Assembly (NCBI GenBank): GCA_964495075.1
Contig: CAZBUJ010000022.1
Span: 3,742-67,741, forward strand
Length of the DNA: 64,000 nt
Origin: JAFGJQ01 sp964495075
GTDB lineage: Bacteria; Planctomycetota; Phycisphaerae; UBA1845
Direction of reading: 5' to 3'
The notes under the pieces were generated by a model. That model ran no database searches and was not told where the DNA came from. It was given only the letters and a program-made list of their open reading frames with translations. This document shows positions 53,201-63,957 of the stretch, piece by piece. The position numbers and the translations under genes are program-made. Positions within the stretch are counted from its first letter, which is position 1; the number at the start of each line of letters is the position of its first letter.

Positions 53201-55273
53201 CACGGGCAGCGTGTTCAGATCGGTGAACTCGCCTTCCGCACCCGGCACCGGGTCGCCGACGCTGACGATCAGCGTCCCCCGGTAGCCCGGCCGGTCACTT
53301 CCCTCACACTCGTCCGGCATCCCGTTGCTGTTGGCGTCCCGGCTCAAACCCAGCTCGATATCCTGCAGGTCGGGAATGCCGTTCCCGTTGCAGTCCGTGT
53401 CGATGGCGCGAAGGATGTCGATCAGGCCGTGCCCCACCCGGTCGTCCGGCGTCGGACCTTCCGACGCGGTCTGGGTGAGGATGTTCCTCACCTGGGCGGG
53501 CGAGAGGGCCGGGTGCGCGTGCAGCAGCAGCGCCGCCGCCCCCGCCGCCATCGGGCACGCCATGGATGTCCCCTGCTTCACCGTGTAGTCCGTCGGTCCG
53601 GTCCCGTCGTTCGAGCCGTCGCTGTCGATCAGGTACCAGTCTTCCGGGGCGGGCAGGTCGAAATCCCGGCAGGAGATGACCGCGCTGCCCGGCGCACACA
53701 AGTCCGGCTTGAGTTGTCCGTCCACCCGCGGGCCCAGGCTGCTGAACGACGCGAGCGTGTCCAGGTCTTCATACCATGTCCACGAGTCGCCCAACCAGTC
53801 GATCCAGTAGTCCCGCGAGACCCACGCCCCCACCGCGATCGCGTCGTCCGCCAGGGCCGGGGCTTCGATCGTGAATGTCTCGTCAGCGGCCGTGAAGGAC
53901 ACGTCGCTGCCCGCAAAAAGGTACAAATGGGCGGTCATCGGGTAATCGCCCGTGTTCGTGAGGGAAACGGCGTACGTTTTCGCCGCGCCGGCCGCCACGC
54001 TCGGGGTCAACCGGTAAGAGGTGGACTCCGTCCCGCGCGGGCTGGTACCGTACCATTCGCGGGTCAGGGCTTCGTCCGGGTCCAGATTGGCGATGGACAG
54101 CCACAGGTTGTCGTCGTCGAAGATCCTGTCGACGCGGAGGATGTTGATGAACACGTCGTCGGTGAACGCGACGCTGCCGTACGTGTTGTCGATGCGGATG
54201 TTGAGACCCGATTCGATCGTGCCCGCCCCGGAGAACAAGGCGGAATCGTGCTGCGCGTCGTTCCGGGCGTTGCCGGCCGAGACAAACACCACCGTCCCCG
54301 CCGTCACCGTCGCGTCAATCACCTGACAGGTGGCGGAAGAGCCGTCCTGGTAGGTGGACCAGCCGCCGTAGCTCATGGTGGCCACGTCGGCGTGGACCTC
54401 CATCACGCGGCCGAACGCTTCGATCATGTCCTCCCACGACGCCGTGCCGTTCACGTCGTTCCCGATCTTGTAGAAGTACAGGTCGGCCCCCGGGGCGATG
54501 CCCGTGTACACGCCCATGGACGCCGTCCCGCGACCCAGCGCGGTTCCAGTGACGTGCGTCCCGTGGTCGGTGACCGTTGCACTGACGTCCGTGCCCCAGC
54601 TGCCGATGCCATCGCCGTCCGTGACGTCGTAGGCCTCCACCGGTGTCGGGATGTCCGGGTGGTCCACGTCAAGCGAACTGTCGAGCACGGCGATGCTCAC
54701 CCCCGTCCCGTCATACGTAGTGGGCAGCGCCGTGCGCACGACGTCCGCCCGGATGCGGGCGCCCCCCAGATCGTTATGTGGATACAGGGCTCGCTCGACA
54801 CTCGCGACTCGCCGCACGGCCGGCCCCGCCGCCGCCGCGTTGAGCTGCCCGTACGGAACCTCGGCCAGGATGTACCCGTGCGGGTGCTTGCCCGGGACCG
54901 GCGGGATCCACAACCGGCCCGCCACGTTTACGCCGAGGCCTGCCAGGCGCTGCCGTTCGGCATCGTTCGGCACCTCGTCGTAGTAGATCGCCACCTGCGC
55001 GGTATGGACGCTTCGGGATGCCAGACCTGCCGCCGCCAGCTTGGCCTGACCCTCCGCCGTCGTAAGGGGAGTGCCCTGATTGATGCGCTGCTTGATGTCG
55101 CGAGTCGACCAGACATCCGGGTCGATCCTGGAGTCCCCCGCCGCGGGTGGGGCTCCCGCGGTTACCGCGCCGGCCACCACACCGACCAGTATCGACAACA
55201 CCATCACGTGAAAACACCGACCGATGCCCGCGTTTTTCAGCAGGCTCGAAGTTGATGGGCGAAGTGAGACCAT
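47267..55273 (-). CDS. Giant secreted subtilase (S8) with propellers, calcium repeats and beta-helix (2668 aa)
   Basis: An exported multi-domain protein. After a signal segment (residues about 20-45) and a propeptide-like region, the peptidase S8 domain (about 165-590) has the catalytic triad D198 (VLDSSLDVDH), H237 (DHGTHVTGT) and S570 (QGTSMACPMAAGA), and oxyanion N335 (VSAGNARND). Next come a tandem NxxGxxAF-type region (about 650-1045), dockerin-like EF-hands (LDEDDDVDSVDYALF, DLDGDGEVDLEDYQLM), a first propeller (about 1218-1425) and two YWTD/LDLR-type propellers (about 1502-1755 and 1898-2162). These are separated by DCNGNGVPDECD repeat blocks. A C-terminal beta-helix follows (about 2325-2668). 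GGAGG lies before the ATG. Likely a surface-bound protease or adhesin; substrate unknown. Confidence 0.9.
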   Translation of the reverse strand: MVSLRPSTSSLLKNAGIGRCFHVMVLSILVGVVAGAVTAGAPPAAGDSRIDPDVWSTRDIKQRINQGTPLTTAEGQAKLAAAGLASRSVHTAQVAIYYDEVPNDAERQRLAGLGVNVAGRLWIPPVPGKHPHGYILAEVPYGQLNAAAAGPAVRRVASVERALYPHNDLGGARIRADVVRTALPTTYDGTGVSIAVLDSSLDVDHPDIPTPVEAYDVTDGDGIGSWGTDVSATVTDHGTHVTGTALGRGTASMGVYTGIAPGADLYFYKIGNDVNGTASWEDMIEAFGRVMEVHADVATMSYGGWSTYQDGSSATCQVIDATVTAGTVVFVSAGNARNDAQHDSALFSGAGTIESGLNIRIDNTYGSVAFTDDVFINILRVDRIFDDDNLWLSIANLDPDEALTREWYGTSPRGTESTSYRLTPSVAAGAAKTYAVSLTNTGDYPMTAHLYLFAGSDVSFTAADETFTIEAPALADDAIAVGAWVSRDYWIDWLGDSWTWYEDLDTLASFSSLGPRVDGQLKPDLCAPGSAVISCRDFDLPAPEDWYLIDSDGSNDGTGPTDYTVKQGTSMACPMAAGAAALLLHAHPALSPAQVRNILTQTASEGPTPDDRVGHGLIDILRAIDTDCNGNGIPDLQDIELGLSRDANSNGMPDECEGSDRPGYRGTLIVSVGDPVPGAEGEFTDLNTLPVINNGKAVAFWADSDFHEGIFYWADGTLSALAKQPDPAPGTGGYFAQFDKDISINSAGAVGFHAHMSSAEVSAGLFVATQDEVSLVAWGGQELPEIPATIAGLTTGPKVADDGDVYFRAFLRDAPGDLGGNGAILKVSDGVVSVIAATGMTVPGIGTLNAIGDGPWIDGGQWVVFFGSVEGPELVIRTNGEVFELVAAVNDRAPGTDSRFFSFDENVSLPGPIETYYRATYDVGLRVYGLFKTRITGEREALILEGMTAPVLADTFLHPGRARGNPLGDVFFHSQLTSGNPTAGIFRLNQRTGRIHTLLTTGEIAPGVAGQWIDDVSNFDVNDIGDWVLCFKTTDDRRHLIFFDQDLLGDLDEDDDVDSVDYALFWECLEGPLETRPPECARADLDGDGEVDLEDYQLMQDAYVECAEGSPDCNGNGVPDFCELEGSIATDCDENGVLDECDVILDGVPDCNNNFYPDVCDIADGASVDLDEDGVPDECQGFSDCNLNGIGDVFDIEAGTSLDCNGNGVPDDCELFGGSLRLITYAGEPDTSLLELDPETARVVRPLGTGYDRIKGLASSRDGRVWGVGPLGAVMSIDPLTWEQMTIARPGSPGFSGVAFDSRAQTLYGTAGGDLYRISTEHGSAEIIGPILRSIQGLTFDSERSVLYGIMTGGSVWAIDPETAWDTPLCSPTGLNNIKALCYDDDLLYVISEGGTLYTIDPMTCETTTVGYAGFGVSEVDGLVCLHHSTDCNGNEVPDECDIAEGVAEDCNSNGVPDACDLADGTMDDCNSNGLPDECEDLGDSDCNGDRIIDACQGDAPGLIWTHLYGAIYRAGLDGEEVGSIPGVLVNQPTGVAVDPLNRKMYWADRRLYTIRRANLDGTGAETIVSRPETNMNDMAIDPAADSLFWCQTSDGELMRSRLDGSVAIPIASDLDCPDSVAVDRFERKVYYTDGSGTAHRLWRANYDGTEAEVIVHSETYLHGLAIDAGGGHVYWGDPDAGRIRRAALDGTEPADFVTGTDSVKDLALDVTRNRLYWLNDDTDMVQMADLDGSVVFDVVSTVGSTPYAIDVVRTILGDCNENDILDACDILDDPDADVDGDGLLDACIGVSAFHDCNENGIPDVEDIASGTSQDCNGNGVPDECDIEDGTSEDCNRNAIPDACDIADGTAPDTDGDGIPDECRLDCNRNGFADSADIATGTSLDCNDDGLPDECQFADAWLYWTDSAADTIERCRLDGSDRHVVAYTPVPQGVDLDPFGRRMFWLSGDGAIHRGDLSGIDAETLLSDLPWEPLGTALDFVNQRVLWCLRSSSDGRLCRVNFDGTGYATFFDYIFEPKDVAVDPVHQHAYWINQVGVYRANLDGSGPERVLEVPLSPAVYDVAVEPEQGWVYWSFHSRPYPGSIHRCRLDGTDAEMLMSFPDSEHQLAIAVDSTDARLYWFDRSTRLIRRANLDASDPEDFLELSTESVTRLAVLHGTGTGYDCNRNGVLDECDIRDGTSEDADEDGVPDECYSDCNDNGIDDMRDILDGTSEDCNINWVPDECEPDCNENGVADECDIRDEVSQDCQPDGVPDECQIDGNDCNENGIPDDCEPDCNENGVPDDCDIAGGASEDCNANGTPDECDIADGTSRDADGNGVPDECEMYIVYVDVDADGAEDGTSWTDAFHRLEDALALAMNPAYSSISEIWVAAGTYVPDGGTGDRTACFQLVNNVSLYGGFAGGEASLEDRDLGVNATVLSGDIGVPGDSADNTHCILVADSTIQDARLDGFVITNARADDSDPYDRGGGVRNIGGTLTLANCRFIENHAFTGSGFMNFDGATATVVNCLFRQNVADLWRGGAINNTGSTLVLTNTTIVDNAAAGANAGGVLNNNEATITMTNCILWGNTAADGTVEDQQFKSQPPESASVSYCCIEGLDIYTGTGSFDLDPWFVSGPFGDHYLSQVAAGQADDSPCVDAGDPASELVGGTTRTDSAPDEAPVDMGYHY
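48300..48795 (-). repeat. Block of ten DCN-type calcium-binding repeats
   Basis: Ten units of alternating 19 and about 13 residues, for example DCNENGVADECDIRDEVSQ then DCNENGIPDDCEP, are encoded back to back. The DNA repeats the motif GTTGCAGTC/GTTTTCGTTGCAG and GATGTCGCA(C/G)TC. Each unit is a DxNxNGxxDxC calcium loop like thrombospondin type 3 repeats. Codons are varied between units, so they are old. Confidence 0.85.
49580..50005 (-). repeat. Second block of DCN-type calcium-binding repeats
   Basis: Eight to nine units of the same DCNxNGxPDxC type link the two YWTD propellers of the giant subtilase (for example DCNGNGVPDECDIEDGTSE, DCNRNAIPDACDIADGTA). Smaller blocks occur at about 50773-50990 and 51632-51960. 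Confidence 0.85.
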
Positions 55274-55473
55274 CGTTCTGCCTCCTTCAGTTTGAGATCA
55301 CGCGATGCGCATGACGCGCCCACGGGAATGAACGAGTGCGTTCGCGCAAGCCGTGGGCCACCGGAAGACACACCAGGCCCGGAAATGCTCGATTCTCCCC
55401 CCGTCCGCTCGAACGCTTCGCTGGAAGGCCAATCGGCCCCCGCCCAGCCCCATGTCATTCTCCAATGTACCGT

Positions 55474-55502
55474 TTGGGGGCACGGCGCGCCCACTGTATA
55501 AT
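55474..55502 (+). promoter_or_regulatory. Promoter of the ECF sigma-kinase operon
   Basis: TTGGGG (55474-55479) precedes a perfect -10 TATAAT (55497-55502) by 17 bases. A transcript starting near 55509 would have a leader of about 120 bases. It lies in the 358-base gap (55274-55631) between the divergent subtilase gene and the sigma factor gene; nothing else was recognised there. Confidence 0.6.
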
Positions 55503-55631
55503 GAGTCTGGCACCACAGGGGCGGCCGTCCCCCACAGGACAACAACGCAGATCCCGCGGCACGACTGACAGGAAATCCTGGCTCGTTCTTGACTGCCGCC
55601 CGGTCTGGGGCCCGCTGGCCGCGCTCGCGTG

Positions 55632-56163
55632 ATGACCGCTGAAGATCCACACAACCCGCTGCTCGACGTGCCGCCTGAGGTTTACCAGGAGCTGAAAGGG
55701 CTGGCCCACCGCTGCCTTGCCCGCCGCGGCCACGGCGGCCCGGTGCACACGACCGCTTTGGTTCATGAAGCGTACCTGAAAATGGCACGCCAGCCGCGGC
55801 TGCTGAACGCCGACCGTTCTCAAGTGCTGCTGGCCGCGGCCTGCGCCATGCGGTCCGTGCTGGTCGATCTGGCCCGCCGCCGAAACGCCCGAAAGCGGCG
55901 GCCCAAGGGGATTCGCATCGCGCTGGACGAGGCCGTCGCGCCGTACGAAGACCGCTCGGCCGATCTGCTCGCCCTCGATGAAGCGGTGCAGAAACTCGAT
56001 TCCGTGGACCCGATGCTGGGCCGGCTGGTCGTGTTGCGGTTCTTCGGCGGGCTGACGGTGCAGGACACCGCCCAGGCCCTGCACGTGTCCGAACGCACGG
56101 TCCATCGCGACTGGAAGCTGGCCCGCGCCTGGCTGCGCGACGCACTAAGGGAGGCACCGGACG

Positions 56164-56174
<11 letters not shown>
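55632..56174 (+). CDS. ECF-type RNA polymerase sigma factor (TIGR02999-like)
   Basis: This is a 180-residue ECF sigma factor of the Planctomycetota/Acidobacteria type that pairs with Ser/Thr kinases. Region 2 shows ELKGLAHRCLARRG, TTALVHEAYLKMARQP and FLAAACAMRSVLVDLARRR-like features (read here as VLLAAACAMRSVLVDLARRR). Region 4 is LVVLRFFGGLTVQDTAQALH and SERTVHRDWKLARAWLRDAL. GTG 55629 is directly before ATG 55632, and either could be used. It overlaps the kinase gene by 11 bases, so the two are translationally coupled; kinases of this type are thought to control the activity of their sigma factor. A candidate target is the divergent giant subtilase gene, by position only. Confidence 0.92.
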
Positions 56175-59310
<3,136 letters not shown>

Positions 59311-59431
59311 GCAACCGCACAGGATCGGCTGCACGCAGAGCGATGAAGGACGCATTTGGCTCCCCGTGTTCTCTTCATGTTGCCATCCTCGTGGGCCCTC
59401 GACCGTGCCGGACAACATGGGTGGACTCACC

Positions 59432-60013
59432 ATGATGCGTTCAATTCGAGCCCTTCTGGTCGTCGGAGTAAGCGGCACGGTGTTGCTCGCAACGTCGAAG
59501 GGGCATGCGGACAGTGCGAGAGGGGACACTGATTGGGGGTTGGCCGCTAGCGCCCGAAACACCACAGACGCACCTCCTCAAATCGATCACTCGAATCAGA
59601 GCGAGCCCGCGCGGCCAGAGCCCGCTGCCGACCGGCATGAAGCGCGGCCACAGCCGCCCCCAGACAAGACGGTCTACGACATCGACATTGGCGACTCGCC
59701 AGTCCTTGGACCCGACGACGCGCGGGTCACCATCGTGGCGTTCGTTTCCTACCAGCGTCCGCATTGCGTCCGCGAGTGGACCAAGCTCAAGATGCTCATG
59801 GCGGAGTACCCCGACGACGTGCGCCTCGCAATCAAACACTTCCCGCTGAGCATCCACAAGAAGGCCAGACCGGTCCACGCCACCTGTGCCCTGGCTCGGG
59901 AAGAGAGGGGCATGGAGGGCTACTGGCGCATGCACGACATGATCCTCGCCGCGCCCAATAAGCTTGAGGTCGCTGACATGCGCGGTTACGCCGAAAAGCT
60001 CGGACTAATATGA
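59432..60013 (+). pseudogene. DsbA/thioredoxin_4-like exported protein, truncated by IS
   Basis: An exported protein: signal segment (SIRALLVVGVSGTVLLATS), a polar linker of about 55 residues, then a thioredoxin-fold domain (VTIVAFVSYQRPHCVREWTK, RLAIKHFPLSIHKKARPVHA, EGYWRMHDMILAAP). The usual CxxC is RPHC here, so only the second cysteine remains. The frame ends at 60013 inside the left inverted repeat of the IS701-like element, after YAEKLGLI; the C-terminal helix and strand are lost. The sequence beyond the IS does not continue the domain, so the locus was also rearranged. Confidence 0.7.
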
Positions 60014-61463
60014 CAGCGCTAGACAGGCTCAAGTTTTTACGGGTCGCGCGCCGATGAGGCTTCTGGAAGGATATTCCGGAGGCTCACGAATGACAGTGGA
60101 TCAGATTCGATCGCTGCGGCCGGCCTTGGCTGCGCTGTTGGGGCGGTTTCGCCGGTGCTTCAAGACGGTGAACACGTTTAACCATTGGCAACGGTATCTG
60201 ACGGGGCTGATGACGGACTTGAAGCGAAAGAGTATCGAGCCGATCGCCCTGGCGGCCGGGGTACCGGTGCGCACGCTTCAGGAGTTCCTCGCGTTCTTTT
60301 CCTGGGACGAGCAGCGCGTCAGTGACATGCTCCAGCAGATGGTGGCGGACGAGCATGCGTCCGACCGAGCGATCGGGATCCTCGACGCCTCCGGTCATCC
60401 CAAGCAGGGCGACAAGACGCCGGGGGTGCAGCGGCAATGGTGCGGCCAGACCGGCAAGGTGGACAACTGCGTGGTGGGACAGCATCTTCTGTACACGGAC
60501 AACGATCCCGACAATCCGTTCAGTTGTGTGCTGGCCAGCGCCCTGTACCTGCCCCAAAGCTGGGATCGCGACCGCCCACGCTGCCACGCGGCCCACATCC
60601 CGGAGAACGTGGTCTATCAGCCGAAGTGGCAGATCGCCATCCACCAGCTCAGCGAGGCCATGGGCAACGGCATACGCTTCGCCTGGGTGACGTTTGACGA
60701 AGACTACGGCAAGGTCCCCGAATTCTGGTTCTGGCTCGACACGCTGGGGCAACGGGGGATCGGGGAGGTCCCCAAGAACTTCCTGTGCTGGCCCACGTAC
60801 CCCTCGTGTCGCTCCCTCCAGGGCCCGCATGCCTCCAAGCGTGTGGATAATGTATGTCGTCGTAGCCCGGTGTTTCGGTCGATCCCGTGGCGGCGGCTGA
60901 CCATCAAGCACACCACGCGAGGACCGACCGTCTGGGAGATCAAGGCCGGACGCGTGCACTTGGTGGACGCCACCGGATCGGTTTCCCGTCCGACCGACCG
61001 GCAGTACTGGCTGATCATGGCGCGGAACCCGGCCACCGACGAAATCAAGTACTTCGTCAGCAATGCGCCCGCCTCAGCCCGCCGGCAGGAGATGATGGGG
61101 ACGGCCTTCGCGCGGTGGCACATTGAGAAGTGGTTTGAACGGGCGAAGCAGGAGGCAGGACTCGGCGCGTTCGAGGTCCGTACCTACAAGAGTCTGATCC
61201 GACACTGGCTGTGTTCCCGCATGGCGATGTACTTCCTGGCCGAGCAGACGCAGCGGCTTCGGGGGGAAAAATCCGCGGATCACCCTGGAGCAGGTCGCGG
61301 ATGCGGTGAACCTGTTGATCGAGAGAGTCTGGACGCATGTGTGGCGGGTGTCGCTTGATTTGGAGCGACGCTGCACGTACTACCAGGAGCGCAATGAAGC
61401 ATCGTACCAGAGCCGAAAACGGAAAGCCGCGGCCCACGATACCTCATAGCGCTGTCATATTAG
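60005..61463 (+). mobile_element. IS701-like insertion sequence
   Basis: Perfect 17-bp inverted repeats CTAATATGACAGCGCTA (60005-60021) and TAGCGCTGTCATATTAG (61447-61463) bound a single transposase gene. If the element uses a YTAR-type target duplication, as I recall for IS701, the flanks CTAA and TTAG both fit but are not identical. Confidence 0.8.
60090..61449 (+). pseudogene. IS701-family transposase with one-base frameshift
   Basis: This is a DDE transposase of the IS701 type. It has LARP-like start SLRPALAALLGRFRRCF and WQRYLTGLMTDLKRKSIEP. The catalytic acids are in IGILDASGHPKQGDKT (Asp), FAWVTFDEDYGKVPEF (Asp) and WHIEKWFERAKQEAGLGAFE (Glu). At 61261 a run of six G shifts the frame: as read, the protein ends at 61358 with an unrelated tail. 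With five G, it would continue as RLRGKNPRITLEQVADAVNL to a stop at 61447-61449 inside the right inverted repeat. This may be a real mutation or a homopolymer sequencing error. The ATG 60090 has GGAGG seven bases before it. Confidence 0.85.
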
Positions 61464-61858
61464 CCTGGTGCTTTGGATGCCCATGGGCAACCGTGGGTTG
61501 TGTTCTATCGCATGTTATTGACGAACTGTCGCATCCCGGCGAACCGGTTAACCCAGTACTCGGCGGCAGCTACTGAGCACCGAGGGCGGATTGAAACGAG
61601 CCAAGGACACGATTCTGCACTGTATCGCTAATCGGCCCTGGTGCTGCAGCGCCACATGGTCTCATTGATACGAGCAACCTGTCTGACGGCAAGGACGTAT
61701 TTATGCTTAACGCTCGCGGCAAGACGAGTCAACCCGACCGGACAACTGTTGGGCAGGGACGGCGGATTCGGTGGGGAAGACGGACCAGTCTGTGAAACTG
61801 GACGTATGGTCGCTGGTACCAACCGGCGAGGTGGTGTTAGACAAACGGAGTTCCGAGA
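61464..61858. other. Region after the IS without a confident gene
   Basis: This 395-base stretch has short open frames in several phases and no recognisable domain. One frame near its start (HPGEPVNPVLGGSY) looks like the end of a gene of unknown origin. No tRNA or repeat was seen. Confidence 0.4.
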
Positions 61859-62353
61859 ATGGCGAGGAAGGAGCGGAATTGGCCACGTACCCCACTGTCC
61901 TTGTTCTTTTCGGATCGTCCCCCGGGAGCCCCAGATGCCCTTGCTGCGCGGATTCGGGGACTGCGGTTCGGGACAAATCTGGTGACTTGTGTATTCATTG
62001 TAGCAATTGCAGTCCTTGTTTCGCGGCAGTTATCGTGGGTGGCGGGCAAATTCGCTAAAGCGGTGCTACTGCTCCTGCTGATGATTGGTGTCGGCGCGCT
62101 CTCACTCCAGGTCTACCTCACAAACCGTATCCGGGTTTGCGTGCGGCAGTTTGTCAAAGACACGAGTGGACAATACTGTGTGTTTTGTGGGTATGACCTG
62201 CGTGGCAGTTATCCTGTGGCTGAGCGGTGTCCCGAGTGTGGTTCACCAAAGGATGGCAAGAACGAGAAGCAGTCCAAGGGTGCTAAATTGGGCCGGGCGG
62301 ACCCGGGCGGTTGCCCGCCCGGCGCTCCCACAGATCCGTACGTGCGCGATTAG
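61859..62353 (+). CDS. Zinc-ribbon membrane protein
   Basis: This 164-residue protein has two hydrophobic helices (about 39-58, TCVFIVAIAVLVSRQLSWVA, and about 65-84, AKAVLLLLLMIGVGALSLQV), then a basic stretch and a four-cysteine zinc ribbon YCVFCGYDLRGSYPVAERCP followed by ECG. This is the family that also occurs at 63077 and 63469, but the order is helix-helix-ribbon with a longer polar tail after it, and the tail runs into a region fused to an RHS fragment. Ribosome site is weak. Function unknown. Confidence 0.65.
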   Translation: MARKERNWPRTPLSLFFSDRPPGAPDALAARIRGLRFGTNLVTCVFIVAIAVLVSRQLSWVAGKFAKAVLLLLLMIGVGALSLQVYLTNRIRVCVRQFVKDTSGQYCVFCGYDLRGSYPVAERCPECGSPKDGKNEKQSKGAKLGRADPGGCPPGAPTDPYVRD

Positions 62354-62370
62354 CGCGCACGGTTTCTCAA

Positions 62371-62625
62371 GCTACGGGCGAGCCACGCTACGGCTACGCC
62401 GGAGCATGGGGCTACCAGGAGCACGATGTTAATACCAACGGTGCTCCGGACAACGAGTTCGGAGCGCTGCCAGGGGCGCTGTTCCCATTCCTGCATGTCG
62501 GCGAAAGGCACTACGATCCGAGCACGGGCCGATTCCCGCAGCGCGATCCGATTGGGATCGCCGGTGGATTGAACGTCTACGTATATGTTAGTGCTGACCC
62601 TGTGAATGCATTGGCGGAAAGGTGA
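62371..62625 (+). pseudogene. RHS-repeat core fragment
   Basis: The translated segment has the hallmark end of an RHS core: FGALPGALFPFLHVGERHYD, PSTGRFPQRDPIGIAGGLNV, YVYVSADPVNAL. In a complete gene this precedes a variable toxin domain. The front of the gene is missing and the frame stops seven residues after PVNAL, so only about 85 codons remain. Confidence 0.75.
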
Positions 62626-63076
62626 ATGTCAGTGGCACTGCTTGTGAAACCGGAGGATTCGCCATTGGAGCTTGCCAGGACTGTGGTTGGGAGGACTACT
62701 ACCCGTGGGCCGGGGTGGGCTTCTCATGTGCCCAGCGTTTGCGAATTGTCCCCAATGTCCGGAGTGGTGGGAGCCACTGGCTGGCGTGGCCACTGGGCGG
62801 GTCTTGCGGCTTGTGGGGAAAAAGCAAATGCCGGGCTATCCGTACCGGAGTCCCATGGGTCCCATCGGATTGTCCCACCCCCTGCACCACCCCGGTGGAC
62901 CCCCACTTTTGTCGGCCAACCCCGGCGTTGCCCCGCCGGCCCTGGCTCCCCGACAACTCGCGATCCGTCCGGCATGCCACGCATGCGGATTAGACCACAC
63001 TGGCGACGAATCCTGCAAACGCCCTGGATACAAGGCACCAGCGCGGTAGGATGACCTTAGACGTCGGGAGCCGGTC
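62626..63076. other. Decayed region after the RHS fragment
   Basis: Overlapping frames in all three plus-strand phases cover this 451-base stretch (starts at 62626 and 62672, cysteine-rich segments such as CPAFANCPQCPEWW). None could be assigned. It probably contains the remains of the RHS C-terminus and the leader of the membrane-protein array. Confidence 0.4.
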
Positions 63077-63125
63077 ATGAGAAGACGCTCGCGATCACGT
63101 CGGATCCTGAGGTGGATGGGGCTGA
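63019..63125 (+). repeat. Leader/start region shared with 39651-39757
   Basis: This is the second copy of the ~107-base segment described at 39651. It covers the 5' leader and first 16 codons of the gene at 63077. Confidence 0.8.
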
Positions 63126-63472
63126 TTGCGAGCGTGCTGCTTCTATCGGCATGGGCCGCCATTCCCAGTCGTGCGTTCACCCTGCCCGGTTCACCGAGGC
63201 TGCGTTTTGTGAAGGGCCTCGACATGCCGCGCCGGGTGTACCCCATCGTGCACATTGACGGTCCTGAGTACCGCTTCGGATGCATCAACGTCACCGTGCT
63301 CGAGTACGTCGCCGTACCGTACCGGCTGCTCGTCGTCCCCGGCGCCATCCCCACCGCCGTTCTGTGGTATCGCGACCGCCGACCGCCTCGCGGCCACTGC
63401 CAGCACTGCGGGTACAATCTCACGGGTAATCAGTCGGGCACGTGCCCCGAGTGCGGGGAAGCGGTCGCATGA
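63077..63472 (+). CDS. Zinc-ribbon membrane protein, paralogue 1
   Basis: This 131-residue protein has a very basic start (MRRRSRSRRILRWMG), a first membrane helix (LIASVLLLSAWAAIP), a variable central domain of about 55 residues, a second helix (LLVVPGAIPTAVLWYR) and a cytoplasmic-type zinc ribbon RGHCQHCGYNLTGNQSGTCP followed by ECGEAVA. The central domain is expected outside the membrane. The stop overlaps the ATG of the next gene (ATGA). Function unknown; such proteins are frequent in Phycisphaerae genomes. Confidence 0.82.
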   Translation: MRRRSRSRRILRWMGLIASVLLLSAWAAIPSRAFTLPGSPRLRFVKGLDMPRRVYPIVHIDGPEYRFGCINVTVLEYVAVPYRLLVVPGAIPTAVLWYRDRRPPRGHCQHCGYNLTGNQSGTCPECGEAVA

Positions 63473-63957
63473 GGCGACGCTCACGAGCACGACGGATTCT
63501 GAAGTGGGTGGGGCTGGTTGGATGCGTGGGTACAATCCTGCTGTTTGCTTCGAGTTGGATCGGGGCGGTGGGCATCGTTTGGCGGGCGGATGCCGATCTG
63601 TGGCATGTGCAGACCATCCCCGGCAATCTGCATTGTGGCGTGTGGAACGACGTGAAGGACAACTGGCAGTTCCGAGACGCCGAGAGCGGCGTTCACATCG
63701 ACACCGCGCCGCCGGCTTTGAAGGATCCGGGTCTTCTGTTCTTGTGGCCTCGCGCGAAACGCACCCACGCCCTCCCGGCAAAAGGAACGGGTGTGTTGCT
63801 GCCGTTGTGGACTTCGTTCCTCATGCTTGCTGTGCCCACGGCTTGGCTCTGGTATCGCGACCGCCGACCGCCTCGCGGCCACTGCCAGCACTGCGGGTAT
63901 AACCTGACAGGCAACGAATCGGGCACGTGCCCCGAGTGCGGGGAAGCGGTGGCATGA
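63469..63957 (+). CDS. Zinc-ribbon membrane protein, paralogue 2
   Basis: This 162-residue protein has the same plan as the preceding gene: MRRRSRARRILKWVGLVG, first helix, central domain of about 85 residues, second helix (LLPLWTSFLMLAVPTAWLWY) and ribbon GHCQHCGYNLTGNESGTCPE followed by CGEAVA. The C-terminal ~40 codons are almost identical in DNA to paralogue 1 (for example TATCGCGACCGCCGACCGCC in both), while the centre differs. The start overlaps the previous stop by four bases, and the next copy begins the same way, so this is a coupled operon. Confidence 0.85.
   Translation: MRRRSRARRILKWVGLVGCVGTILLFASSWIGAVGIVWRADADLWHVQTIPGNLHCGVWNDVKDNWQFRDAESGVHIDTAPPALKDPGLLFLWPRAKRTHALPAKGTGVLLPLWTSFLMLAVPTAWLWYRDRRPPRGHCQHCGYNLTGNESGTCPECGEAVA

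Noticed and set aside
52964..55255. Long plus-strand open frame antisense to the subtilase
   Set aside because: Arg/Val/His-rich without motifs, while the minus-strand frame has the full S8 triad and many domains.
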